A stretch of 58,090 bases of DNA from Gammaproteobacteria bacterium. Its GTDB lineage: Bacteria; Pseudomonadota; Gammaproteobacteria; Competibacterales; Competibacteraceae. The stretch covers positions 1 to 58,090 of the forward strand of contig JACKMZ010000014.1 of the NCBI GenBank assembly GCA_024235135.1, read 5' to 3'. The position numbers and the translations under genes were made by a program. The notes under the pieces were generated by a model. That model worked only from the letters and a program-made list of their open reading frames with translations. It searched no databases and was not told the origin of the DNA. This document shows positions 8,159 through 16,900 of the stretch, piece by piece. Within the stretch, counting starts at the first letter, position 1; each line of letters begins with the position of its first letter.

Positions 8159-9232
8159 TTAGTCGTTAAAAAAGAATGTTCCCGCACGGCCGGCCTGGGT
8201 CTGGCGGTCCACTTCGTAGTACACATCACGAAAGATGTCTTCCGGTTCGGGCAACGGGCTGGTTTCGGCGAATCGAACCGCTTCCGCAGCCTCCGTCTTC
8301 GCCTCGGCATCGAAGGCTTCGACTTGTTCATCGTTAACGACGCCCTCTTCGCTCAAACGACGTTGCCAGAGCATCAGGGGGTCATGTTGACGACGGTATT
8401 CCTCAATTTCTTTCGGGCTCCGATACTTTTTCGCGTTGGCGTCGGCAACCGAGTGACCGTAATAGCGGTAGGTGTCTATTTGCAGAACGGTGGGGCGGAG
8501 TTCATTGCGCGCCCGCTCCATGGCCGCCCAGGTTCGAGCGCGCACTTCGTAAATATCTTCGCCGCTGAACCGATCCCAGTCGATACCGTAGGCTTCGGCG
8601 CGCGCAGCAAGACATTCCTTGAATGCAGAAGAACGTTCGATGCTCGTGCCCATGGAATAGTGATTGTTCTCAATGATGTAAACCACCGGCAGGTTCCAGA
8701 GCGCGGCCATGTTCAACGATTCATGATATACGCCCTGATTGATGGCGCCGTCTCCTAAAAAACAGAGGCAACAGCCCTTGGCGCTTCTATATTTCAAGGC
8801 AAAGGCCAGTCCCAGCCCAAGCGGTGTTTGGCCGGCAACGATTCCGTGTCCACCCCAATAATTCTTGTCCGGCGCAAAAAAATGCATGGAGCCACCCTTT
8901 CCCTTGGAACAGCCCGTCGCCTTGCCGAATAATTCCGCCATGCACTCGTTCATGGTCATCCCCACGGCGAGCGCTTGCCCGTGCGTACGATAGCCGGCAA
9001 CGATGTGGTCATTCTCACCGCAAAGCGAAACCGTGGCCACGGCGACCGATTCCTGGCCCGTGCATAGATGTAAAAAGCCGCCCATGTGGATCCCGGCCTG
9101 ATAATGCTTCAACGCCGCCAGCTCAAAGCGCCGAATCCGCAGCATCTGGCGAAGAAGTCCGATCTTCTCCTCGGCGGTCAGCCGGAGATTAACATCGGCT
9201 TGGGAAGCCCTGATTGTGGCCGGTGTGTTCAT
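8159..9232 (-). CDS. pdhA: Pyruvate dehydrogenase E1 component, alpha subunit
   Basis: About 357 residues from MNTPATIRASQADVN at 9232; an in-frame ATG at 9253 would overlap the preceding DUF488 gene by 11 nt and is the alternative. The thiamine-diphosphate motif GDGAINQGVYHESLNMAAL...IENN is intact, as is the phosphorylation-loop region YYGHSVADANAKKYR. It is the first gene of the pdhABC trio. Operon placement behind nirK and nsrR suggests expression under nitrosative conditions (inference). Confidence 0.93.
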   Translation of the reverse strand: MNTPATIRASQADVNLRLTAEEKIGLLRQMLRIRRFELAALKHYQAGIHMGGFLHLCTGQESVAVATVSLCGENDHIVAGYRTHGQALAVGMTMNECMAELFGKATGCSKGKGGSMHFFAPDKNYWGGHGIVAGQTPLGLGLAFALKYRSAKGCCLCFLGDGAINQGVYHESLNMAALWNLPVVYIIENNHYSMGTSIERSSAFKECLAARAEAYGIDWDRFSGEDIYEVRARTWAAMERARNELRPTVLQIDTYRYYGHSVADANAKKYRSPKEIEEYRRQHDPLMLWQRRLSEEGVVNDEQVEAFDAEAKTEAAEAVRFAETSPLPEPEDIFRDVYYEVDRQTQAGRAGTFFFND

Positions 9233-9242
9233 GGTGTTTACA

Positions 9243-9638
9243 TCACAGTGCATCGTCTTCGCGCACCAACCGGCCGGACTTTCCGGGCGATCTAATCCGC
9301 GTTTCCAGATAGATCTTCAGTGCCACCGCGTTGTTGTGCTCCATGTCATGGGAACTGAACAACAGCGTCACGGCGCCTTTCTTCGCCGCCGCGAGAATTG
9401 GCTCCCATGTCGCGGAGCACCGGTCGAGTTCGACGCGGTAACGCCGCTGAAACTCCTTCCATTTGCCTGGATCGTGATTGAACCATTTTCGCAGTTCCGT
9501 GCTCGGCGCGACGTCTTTGAGCCACGCATCCATTCGTAGCGCATCCTTCTTCACGCCGCGTGGCCAGAGTCGCTCGACGAGAAAGCGGGTCCCATCGGAC
9601 TTTTCGGCTTTTTCGTAAACTCGTTTGACGTGAATCAT
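9243..9638 (-). CDS. DUF488 family protein, copy 1
   Basis: The 131-residue protein has the family signature RFLVERLWPRGVKKDALRM, then WLKDVAPSTELRKWFNHDP and LLFSSHDMEHNNAVAL. The function of DUF488 is unknown. A close paralogue lies at 21259-21624 in the other arm of the same island. It sits 40 nt downstream of nirK. Confidence 0.85.
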   Translation of the reverse strand: MIHVKRVYEKAEKSDGTRFLVERLWPRGVKKDALRMDAWLKDVAPSTELRKWFNHDPGKWKEFQRRYRVELDRCSATWEPILAAAKKGAVTLLFSSHDMEHNNAVALKIYLETRIRSPGKSGRLVREDDAL

Positions 9639-9677
9639 GACGGCCTCCTTACACTAATCGTATACTTTGTGCATTTT

Positions 9678-10814
9678 CTATTCATCGAGCGGCCTGGGAG
9701 GGCTAACCTGCTTCATCAGATCATCGTTCCATTCGCCTTTGACAGTGATTTCCGCCCTAGCATCAAAGGCGAAGGCTTCGATCAGATTATGATTGAGGTA
9801 GAGATACGTGCCGGGCTCCCGGAATTGATATAGCATCGCAACCGCGGAGCCCCCCACCACGGGCCATGACTCATAGTCAGTTGCAGGCTTATCGCTGAAA
9901 GAACCTCCCAGCCAGACCAGATCGGCATGGCCCCCGATCAAGTGCAGGCGTGTATCGCGGTTGGCTTGCGAGGTAATAAACAAAACCTTATCGCCAACAT
10001 TTGCGGTGAGCGCATGATCTCCTGTAAGAGAATTAGCGATACCGTTAAAGACGATATGGGAAGGCTTCAGCGTTTTGAAAAGCTGAATCATATCGCCAAA
10101 AGCCTCGGCGGGAGAGTTGTATTTTTTGTAGTTCCCGTTTTCATCTTTTGATACGTAGTAATCCTGCTCGGCGATATAGTACGCCTTGTCATAATGAACG
10201 GGATTTCCATTTTCGTCCTTTAGGCCGTCCCGGGGCAGAACCATGATGGCGCCATTCATTCCTAAAACTACATGCAACGGAACCACCAGACCTCCCGGCG
10301 CGCAGTGATAAACAAATACCCCCGGTTTGATCGCTTTCCAGCGAACGGTCACCTGCTGACCGGGGGCAACGGTTGTCATGGTGGCGCCTCCTTCCGCGCC
10401 GGTTGCCGCGTGAAAGTCAACATTATGAATCAGGGTATTCGTTGACGGATTCACCAATGTAATCTGTACGTAATCGTCCTGGTGCACCACGATCATCGGG
10501 CCGGGAACGGTGCCATTATAGGTCATGGCCCATATCGTGGCATCGGGAGCTATTTGCAGTTTCTTTTCCTGGACGGTTAATGTGACTTCCACAACCGAAG
10601 AGCCCCCGGAGGCAACTTGCTCGTGCTCCGGCAGTCTCGGTGGCGCAACAAGCTGTTCCACAACGTGCTTCAACCGGTCAGGATTATTGTTTGGCGAAGC
10701 GCCGGAGCCCGACATCGTTGGAGTGGCATCTGAAGCGGGCGTTTGGCTGATTGCGCTCTGCGTATTGAATCCAACGAAGGCACAAATAGACAAAATAAGT
10801 GCGAGCGATCTCAT
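9678..10814 (-). CDS. nirK: Copper-containing nitrite reductase (NO-forming)
   Basis: The start at 10814 gives a Sec signal peptide (MRSLALILSICAFVGFNTQS), placing the enzyme in the periplasm; the longer frame from 10943 adds 43 residues before it and is unlikely. Two cupredoxin domains follow. All copper ligands can be seen: type-1/type-2 residues in LIHNVDFHAATG, VYHCAP...PLHVVLGMNG (His, Cys, His, Met), the catalytic Asp in VDFH, the type-2 His in LHLIGGHADLVW, and His in YLNHNLIEAF. It reduces nitrite to NO. Presence in an NsrR-headed arm fits, since NsrR senses its product. Confidence 0.9.
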   Translation of the reverse strand: MRSLALILSICAFVGFNTQSAISQTPASDATPTMSGSGASPNNNPDRLKHVVEQLVAPPRLPEHEQVASGGSSVVEVTLTVQEKKLQIAPDATIWAMTYNGTVPGPMIVVHQDDYVQITLVNPSTNTLIHNVDFHAATGAEGGATMTTVAPGQQVTVRWKAIKPGVFVYHCAPGGLVVPLHVVLGMNGAIMVLPRDGLKDENGNPVHYDKAYYIAEQDYYVSKDENGNYKKYNSPAEAFGDMIQLFKTLKPSHIVFNGIANSLTGDHALTANVGDKVLFITSQANRDTRLHLIGGHADLVWLGGSFSDKPATDYESWPVVGGSAVAMLYQFREPGTYLYLNHNLIEAFAFDARAEITVKGEWNDDLMKQVSPPRPLDE

Positions 10815-11074
10815 TTGAAAGCAACCGCCGTGACTGGACGCCAAACACGTCTGATCGGCCATGGCATGTACTCTCCGATTGGGAACGCCAGTGTGATTCA
10901 CCTGCGCGATTTGCTCATCTGCGTGCTTTTTGAGTGGGCTCATATCCGATTTCCTTACTTGGCGTGTGTGGGCTCAATAGTCACCGAGGCTCTCGCCGTG
11001 GATACGATCCAATGAGCGAGAGTCATGCCGATCGTATACTACGATTCATCCCCGCGGGCCTTCGGCGTCAGATT

Positions 11075-11536
11075 TTACAGCGGCGCCGGCGCTTGATAGG
11101 TGCCGGGCACGGCACGAAAGGCGATAGCCAATCGATTCCAGCCGTTGATGGCGATCACGGCCAGGGTGAGATTGACGAGTTCCGGCGGGGTAAAGTGTTT
11201 TCGCGCGAATTCGTACACGGGATCCGGCACGCGCGTTTCCGCGACGAGTGTCACCGCCTCCGTCCAAGTCAGGGCAGCGCGTTCGCGCTCGCTGTAGAAC
11301 GGCGTCTCACGCCAGGCGTTCAATGCATACAGCCGCTGTTCCGATTCTCCGGCGGCGCGCGCATCTTTGGTGTGCATGTCAATGCACCAGGCGCAGCCGT
11401 TGATCTGTGAGGCGCGGGTTTTGACCAGTTCGAGCAGGGAAGGTTCAAGGCCGCAGTGGTGGACATGGTGTTCCAGCCCCCACATCGCTTTGACCCCGTC
11501 GGGGCTGGTTTGTTTATAGTCAATACGCGATTCCAT
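11075..11536 (-). CDS. Carboxymuconolactone-decarboxylase/AhpD-like protein
   Basis: From 11536 (MESRIDYKQTSPDGVKAM) the protein is 153 residues. It has the AhpD-core motif NGCAWCIDMHTKDARAAGE (CxxC followed by His), typical of alkylhydroperoxidase-like thiol enzymes, and the all-helical family layout. The start overlaps the 3' end of the enzyme I gene by 17 nt, indicating coupled translation. A peroxide- or nitrosothiol-handling role is possible but only inferred. Confidence 0.85.
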   Translation of the reverse strand: MESRIDYKQTSPDGVKAMWGLEHHVHHCGLEPSLLELVKTRASQINGCAWCIDMHTKDARAAGESEQRLYALNAWRETPFYSERERAALTWTEAVTLVAETRVPDPVYEFARKHFTPPELVNLTLAVIAINGWNRLAIAFRAVPGTYQAPAPL

Positions 11537-13322
11537 GGGTCTGCTCCTCTCGGTTTTTGGGGTCCTCCGCGGGGTGGCTCCGCGCATTCGCCTCGTGGAG
11601 ACGGTCCTTGATCTCTCGAACGGTGCTCAGATGGAGAAGGCGCGCGGCGAGTTGCTCGGCGTCCCGCATATGGGTTGAGCGGATCGCGTTTTTGACCCCC
11701 AACAGGTCGCCGGGGTTGACGCTAAAATTCCGAAACCCCAGCCCAAGCAATAGAGCGGTGTAGGCTGGATTGCCCGCCATCTCGCCGCACACTGAAAAAC
11801 TTTTTCCGGCGGCTTTGGCGGCCAAAGCCACGGCCGCCAGCATTGTCAAAACGGCGGGGTGCAACGGTTCGTAATAGGAAGAGACGTTGCCGCTCGAGCG
11901 ATCCGTGGTCAATAAGTACTGGACCAAGTCATTCGTGCCGATACTGAAAAAATCTACCTCTTTCGCCAACCGTTCGGTCATAATGGCGGCGGCCGGCGTC
12001 TCAATCATTGCGCCCATCGAAATTCGAGAACAGAACCGCTGTTTTTCGGCCGCCAGATCTGTTTTCACGCTTTCCAGGATTTCCTTGGCCGCGCGCACAT
12101 CTTCCACGCCGCCGACCATTGGGAGTAGAATGGAGACGGAATGGGTTGCGCTCAGTCGCAGAATGGCGCGTAATTGCGCGCGCAAAATGTGAGGATGCGC
12201 CAGTAGCAGCCGAAGGCCCCGGCAGCCCAAAGACGGATTGGCTTCGCGGGGCAGTGGAAAATAGGGGAGCAGCTTATCGCTACCGGTGTCCAATACCCGG
12301 ATCACCACTTCGCGCGGCTTCAGCCTTTCCGCCGCGGCGAGGTACATTCGGTACTGCTCTTCCTCGGATGGAAAATGATCCTGAGCGAGGAAGATAAACT
12401 CCGTCCGGTACAACCCCACGCCATCGGCGTTCAAGGTCGCGGCGGCCGTCGCGTCAGCGACCTTTCCGATGTTGGCGCAGAGCTTTATGGAAACGTCGTC
12501 GCGCGACTCCGCCGGCAAATCGATGAGGTCTTTAAGCGCAGTTTGGTGGGCTTGGAGATCCGCTTCCAGCCGGTCGTACTCGTGCCGCGTCGCCGGCGAC
12601 GGGTTAATGAACGCCCGGCCGGCCAAACCGTCAACGATCAGGTGGTCGCCCGATGAAATCTTCTCGGTGGCCCCGGAGACTTGAACAAGGAAAGGAAGGG
12701 ACTGCGCGCGCGCGAGGATCGTGGCATGCGCGGTCTGCCCGCCCTGCTCGGCTATCAGCCCTCGGACTTTTAGGCCTTTCAGTTGGGCCAAAACCGAAGG
12801 CAGCAACTCGGTGGTGACGAGGATCGCATCGTCCGGAAAGTTCGGGATACCGGGTTCCCGGCCTTGCGCCAGGGCGTCGAGCAGCCGCTTTCCGATATCC
12901 CGTAAATCCGCCGCCCGCTCCCGGAAGTACGGATCCTCCAGCCGGGCAAACACGGACGTCAACTTCTCGACGGCCTCGTCCACGGCGGCTTCCACGTTGA
13001 GGTGGTCCAGTGTGCATCGCGTTCTAACCTCTTCGAGGAAAGCGGTGTCGTGCAACAACAGAATCTGCGCTTCGAAGATGCCCGCCTCTTGCTTCCCGAT
13101 CTCTCGCTGAACCGATTCCTGGACCTTCAACAGATCGCGCTCCACGATGGCTATGGCGGCATCAAGCCGCCTTATTTCCTCGAACACCTCCTCCGCGTCG
13201 ATCTGACGGCGCGGTGCTCGGCCGCCGGCGGCGCAACCGCACACAACCGCCGTTCCGCGGGCCACTCCAGTTGATGCGATCTCGCCGAAGACCATCCTCG
13301 ATTGTTTCGCCTGCGCGCTCAT
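11520..13322 (-). CDS. ptsI: Phosphoenolpyruvate-protein phosphotransferase (PTS enzyme I)
   Basis: The start MSAQAKQSRMVFGEIAS at 13322 gives 600 residues. The order is the HPr-binding N domain, the phospho-histidine domain (GGQTAHATILARA, His199) and the C-terminal PEP-binding TIM barrel. The barrel has GLYRTEF, SIGTNDLVQYLL and the CGEMAGNP active-site cysteine. It moves phosphate from PEP to HPr. No HPr or EIIA gene is in the window, so the acceptor must be elsewhere. It starts 4 nt after the nsrR stop. Confidence 0.92.
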   Translation of the reverse strand: MSAQAKQSRMVFGEIASTGVARGTAVVCGCAAGGRAPRRQIDAEEVFEEIRRLDAAIAIVERDLLKVQESVQREIGKQEAGIFEAQILLLHDTAFLEEVRTRCTLDHLNVEAAVDEAVEKLTSVFARLEDPYFRERAADLRDIGKRLLDALAQGREPGIPNFPDDAILVTTELLPSVLAQLKGLKVRGLIAEQGGQTAHATILARAQSLPFLVQVSGATEKISSGDHLIVDGLAGRAFINPSPATRHEYDRLEADLQAHQTALKDLIDLPAESRDDVSIKLCANIGKVADATAAATLNADGVGLYRTEFIFLAQDHFPSEEEQYRMYLAAAERLKPREVVIRVLDTGSDKLLPYFPLPREANPSLGCRGLRLLLAHPHILRAQLRAILRLSATHSVSILLPMVGGVEDVRAAKEILESVKTDLAAEKQRFCSRISMGAMIETPAAAIMTERLAKEVDFFSIGTNDLVQYLLTTDRSSGNVSSYYEPLHPAVLTMLAAVALAAKAAGKSFSVCGEMAGNPAYTALLLGLGFRNFSVNPGDLLGVKNAIRSTHMRDAEQLAARLLHLSTVREIKDRLHEANARSHPAEDPKNREEQTHGIAY

Positions 13323-13326
13323 GGGG

Positions 13327-13758
13327 TTACATGCCCAGCGCCTTACGCATCTTCGCGGGCCGTTTAACAAGATCGGCCAGCGTGTAGTCGTCCAGCACCG
13401 AAAAAAACGCCGCGGCGGCCTCATCCAGCACGCCCTTCAGTCGGCACGCCGGGAAAAGTTTGCACGCCCGATTCTCCGCGTCATAACAATCAATCACCGT
13501 ATCAATTCCTTCGCCGAAACGGACGATCTCGCCCAGCCGGATTTCATCCGGTCGGCGCCCCAACGTAAAGCCGCCTCCAACGCCGCGGTGCGTCTCCAGG
13601 TATCCATGGCGCCCGAGGTTGTGAACGATCTTGACCAGATGATGCCGCGAAATGCCGTAGGTATCCGCCACTTCGTCCACCGTGACTCGATTCGGATGTC
13701 GCAGGGCAGCCTGCATGAGCACTCGGAGTGCATGATCTGAATAGGTCTTTAACTGCAT
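13327..13758 (-). CDS. nsrR: Rrf2-family nitric-oxide sensor NsrR
   Basis: The start at 13758 (MQLKTYSDHALRVLMQAAL) gives 143 residues with the Rrf2 winged helix. The [Fe-S] cysteines are in DCYDAENRACKLFPACRLKG (C-x7-C-x5-C), the NsrR pattern rather than the IscR one. NsrR represses NO-response genes until NO damages its cluster. An operator-like dyad lies upstream at 13805-13821. It heads the leftward arm that includes nirK. Confidence 0.88.
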   Translation of the reverse strand: MQLKTYSDHALRVLMQAALRHPNRVTVDEVADTYGISRHHLVKIVHNLGRHGYLETHRGVGGGFTLGRRPDEIRLGEIVRFGEGIDTVIDCYDAENRACKLFPACRLKGVLDEAAAAFFSVLDDYTLADLVKRPAKMRKALGM

Positions 13759-13800
13759 CGTAGAAACACTATCGCGCAACAAAAGCGGATGTGCAAGATA

Positions 13801-13838
13801 AAACATGTATTTGACATACATCTTTAGTGCGTTATCCT
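13801..13838 (+). promoter_or_regulatory. NsrR-type operator and rightward promoter
   Basis: The perfect inverted repeat ATGTAT-N5-ATACAT (13805-13821) sits in an A/T-rich context beginning AAAC and ending CTTT, close to the known NsrR box (ATG-ATTT-AAAT-CAT type). A consensus -35, TTGACA (13811-13816), overlaps it. A -10-like TATCCT follows at 13833-13838 with a 16-bp spacer and points rightward at the Cys-rich/ndh arm. The same site lies upstream of nsrR itself, so it can control both arms. Confidence 0.65.
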
Positions 13839-13899
13839 ATTCTCGAATCCAAAGGCGTTGAGTGCCGCGAGAATAATCCGCCTTCGTGGCAGTACAGGC

Positions 13900-14160
13900 A
13901 TGAAACAATACCAGAACGAAACCACAGCTGCCGGTCAACAGGCGTCTGAAGGCCGACCGTGTGACGTATGCGGTCGATATGGAGCCCATCGTTTCGGCGA
14001 TCGATCACTGTGTGCCGAATGTTTCGCGGCGTGTGGTTCGTGCTGTCCGGAGTTCGGTCAGGGCGACACGGAAGACGGGCGGGAAACAGGATCAAACGGG
14101 TTACGTCATCCAGGGAAGAACGTACGGGGAGCGCATTCTCCCGGAAACGCGGCACCTTAA
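13900..14160 (+). CDS. Small Cys-rich zinc-ribbon-like protein
   Basis: 86 residues from MKQYQNETTAAGQQ; an upstream in-frame ATG at 13858 is an alternative. The core is CDVCGRYGAHRFGDRSLCAE followed by CFAACGSCCPEF: two CxxC knuckles plus a CC pair, as in short conserved zinc- or iron-binding proteins whose function is unknown. It is the first gene of the rightward arm, 12 nt before ndh. Confidence 0.6.
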   Translation: MKQYQNETTAAGQQASEGRPCDVCGRYGAHRFGDRSLCAECFAACGSCCPEFGQGDTEDGRETGSNGLRHPGKNVRGAHSPGNAAP

Positions 14161-14172
14161 GAATGAAGCACA

Positions 14173-15483
14173 ATGCCTAAGGAAATAGATAAAATGCGGG
14201 TGGTCGTGCTGGGCGCCGGATTTGGAGGACTGACTTTCTGCCAGACGTTGGACTGTCCACGCGCCCACGTCACCCTGGTCGACCGTCAGAATCATCACCT
14301 GTTCCAGCCTCTGCTGTACCAGGTGGCGACGGCCGGCCTATCCGCTCCCGAGATCGCGCAACCCGTGCGTTCGATCCTTCGGAACCGTCGAAATATAACC
14401 GTACTGATGCACGATGTCACCGGCATTGATATGGCGAAAAAAAACGTCCAACTCGGAAGTTCATTTTTGCCTTACGATTATCTGGTGATCGCTCTTGGCG
14501 GGGTCACCAGCTACTTTGGGCATCCGGCATGGGAACGCCATGCCCCCGGGTTGAAAACGCTCGATGACGCCCTGCGTATACGACAACGGATTCTGCTGGC
14601 GTTTGAGCGCGCGGAGAACAGCGTAGAAGCGGCGGAGCGAGAGCGCTTAATGACCATTGTCGTGGTGGGTGGAGGCGCGACGGGTGCAGAACTGGCGGGA
14701 GCCTTCGCCGAGTTGTCCCGACGCGTATTAAAACGCGACTTTCGCCGGATTGATCCCCGCCAGACCCGTGTCATCCTGGTCGAGGCCGGCCCGCGTTTAC
14801 TGCCGCATTTTCCGACGCGACTCTCGACTAACGCTGCAGCGCGCCTGGAAAAAATGGGCGTGGAAGTGCGTACCGGCCATCGTGTCGCCGACATTGGGGA
14901 TGGCATTCTATACCTTGCCGATGGCGACCGCATCCAAAGCGCCAATATCATTTGGGCCGCCGGCGTCGAAGCCAATCCATTGACGCGAGAGCTCGGCGTG
15001 GACCTGGATCGGTCCGGTCGAATTCGGGTCAATCCGGATTTGAGTGTACCGGGGCACCCGGAAGCTTTCGCGATTGGCGACGTCGCGCTGGTTCAGGATG
15101 GCAACGGCGGGCAAGTGCCGGGCGTATCTCCAGCCGCCATGCAGATGGCCCGGCACGTCGCCCGATTAATTCACCAGGAATGCGGCTCCGGGAATGCCAA
15201 TTCCGACAAACGTCCTGAATTCCACTACAGAAACAAGGGAACGATGGCGACGATCGGCCGCTCCGCGGCCGTTGCTCAAATCGGGCAGTTTGCGTTTTCG
15301 GGCTGGCCGGCCTGGGCCGCATGGCTCCTGGTTCATTTGATCGAGTTGATTGGTTTCAGGAATAAATCGGCCGTGTTGCTCCAGTGGACGTATTCTTACT
15401 TCAACTACCAGTTGGGCTCGCGCATCGTCTTTGGTCCGGAAAACTCTGTGATGTCCCCGGTATTGAGAAGGAACAATCCATGA
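14173..15483 (+). CDS. ndh: Type II NADH dehydrogenase (Ndh)
   Basis: 436 residues with two Rossmann motifs: VVVLGAGFGGLTFCQ (FAD) and IVVVGGGATGAELAG (NADH), and the FAD-binding AFAIGDVA. A hydrophobic C-terminal segment (FSGWPAWAAWLLVHLIELIGF) provides membrane association. It passes electrons from NADH to quinone without pumping protons. A second ATG at 14194, preceded by AAGGA, could be the true start. The stop overlaps the gdhA start (ATGA). Confidence 0.9.
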   Translation: MPKEIDKMRVVVLGAGFGGLTFCQTLDCPRAHVTLVDRQNHHLFQPLLYQVATAGLSAPEIAQPVRSILRNRRNITVLMHDVTGIDMAKKNVQLGSSFLPYDYLVIALGGVTSYFGHPAWERHAPGLKTLDDALRIRQRILLAFERAENSVEAAERERLMTIVVVGGGATGAELAGAFAELSRRVLKRDFRRIDPRQTRVILVEAGPRLLPHFPTRLSTNAAARLEKMGVEVRTGHRVADIGDGILYLADGDRIQSANIIWAAGVEANPLTRELGVDLDRSGRIRVNPDLSVPGHPEAFAIGDVALVQDGNGGQVPGVSPAAMQMARHVARLIHQECGSGNANSDKRPEFHYRNKGTMATIGRSAAVAQIGQFAFSGWPAWAAWLLVHLIELIGFRNKSAVLLQWTYSYFNYQLGSRIVFGPENSVMSPVLRRNNP

Positions 15484-16829
15484 ACAAAACATCTGATTCG
15501 ACACTGAATTCGCTCTATCACGCGGTTGTTAAGCGTAACCCTGGCGAATCGGAGTTTCACCAGGCAGTCCGGGAAGTATTCGATTCCCTGGGGCCGGTCC
15601 TCCGAAAGTATCCCGAATTTGGTACACACAAGATAATCGAAAGGATTTGCGAGCCCGAACGGCAAATCATCTTCCGCGTTCCGTGGCAAGATGATGCCGG
15701 GCAGGTGCAGATCAATCGCGGCTTTCGCGTACAGTTCAACAGCGCGCTTGGCCCGTTCAAAGGCGGGCTACGGTTTCATCCATCGGTATACCTCGGCATC
15801 ATCAAGTTTCTTGGTTTCGAGCAGATTTTCAAAAACGCATTGACCGGGTTGCCTATCGGTGGAGCCAAAGGCGGATCCGACTTTGATCCTAAAGGACGAT
15901 CCGACGACGAAATCATGCGATTCTGCCAGAGTTTTATGACGGCGCTGCATCGTAATCTCGGCGAGCACAGCGATGTGCCGGCGGGCGACATCGGCGTCGG
16001 TACACGCGAAATTGGTTACCTCTTCGGGCAATACAAACGGTTAACCGGGCGCTATGAGTCCGGCACATTTACGGGCAAGGGCTTGGACTGGGGCGGAGCC
16101 AAGGTGCGTAAGGAAGCAACAGGCTACGGCGCTGTATTCTTTCTTCGCGAAATGTTGGCCGCCCGTGGCGACACCATTGAAGGAAAGACCTGTATCGTAT
16201 CCGGTGCGGGTAATGTCGCCATTTATGCCATCGAGAAACTCCAACAACTTGGTGGCAAGGTAGTCGCCTGCTCGGATTCCCGCGGTTTCATCCACGACGC
16301 CCACGGACTCGATCTCGATCTTATCAAAGAGATCAGGGAAGTCGAACGGCACGGAATTGAAGAGTACGTTGCGCATCACAAACGGGCGAGCTATACGCCG
16401 AACCGTAGACTTTGGCATGTGCCGTGCCAGATTGCGCTTCCCTGCGCCACGCAAAATGAACTCGGGGGCGATGATGCGACCACGCTGGTTCAAAACGGCT
16501 GTATTGCCGTCGCGGAAGGCGCGAATATGCCGGTGACGCCGGACGGTATGCGAATTCTTCTCAATGCCGGAATTGCATTCGGGCCGGGCAAAGCCGCCAA
16601 TGCCGGCGGTGTGGCCACTTCGGCGCTCGAGATGCAGCAAAATGCCAGCCGCGATACCTGGGATTTCGAATTTACCGAGACCCGATTGGCGGAGATCATG
16701 AAAGGTATTCACCGACGCTGCCACGAAACGGCCGAGGAATTCGGCACGCCCGGGAACTACGTCAAAGGCGCAAATACAGCTGGCTTTATCCGGGTTGCTC
16801 GAGCAATGGTCGCGCTGGGACTGATATAG
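15480..16829 (+). CDS. gdhA: NADP-specific glutamate dehydrogenase
   Basis: The start at 15480 (MNKTSDSTLNSLYHAV) overlaps the ndh stop. The 449 residues match hexameric bacterial GdhA. Substrate lysines lie in GPFKGGLRFH and LPIGGAKGGSDFDPKG, the catalytic Asp in VPAGDIGVG, and the dinucleotide fold in CIVSGAGNVAIYA. It assimilates ammonium into 2-oxoglutarate. It ends in TAG, which shows that TAG is a normal stop here. Confidence 0.95.
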   Translation: MNKTSDSTLNSLYHAVVKRNPGESEFHQAVREVFDSLGPVLRKYPEFGTHKIIERICEPERQIIFRVPWQDDAGQVQINRGFRVQFNSALGPFKGGLRFHPSVYLGIIKFLGFEQIFKNALTGLPIGGAKGGSDFDPKGRSDDEIMRFCQSFMTALHRNLGEHSDVPAGDIGVGTREIGYLFGQYKRLTGRYESGTFTGKGLDWGGAKVRKEATGYGAVFFLREMLAARGDTIEGKTCIVSGAGNVAIYAIEKLQQLGGKVVACSDSRGFIHDAHGLDLDLIKEIREVERHGIEEYVAHHKRASYTPNRRLWHVPCQIALPCATQNELGGDDATTLVQNGCIAVAEGANMPVTPDGMRILLNAGIAFGPGKAANAGGVATSALEMQQNASRDTWDFEFTETRLAEIMKGIHRRCHETAEEFGTPGNYVKGANTAGFIRVARAMVALGLI

Positions 16830-16900
16830 CGCTACACGCAAGAAGTTCGCATTACGTTGAAAAACAGAGAGAGCAAACCAAACAGGAGGAGATCCCCACG

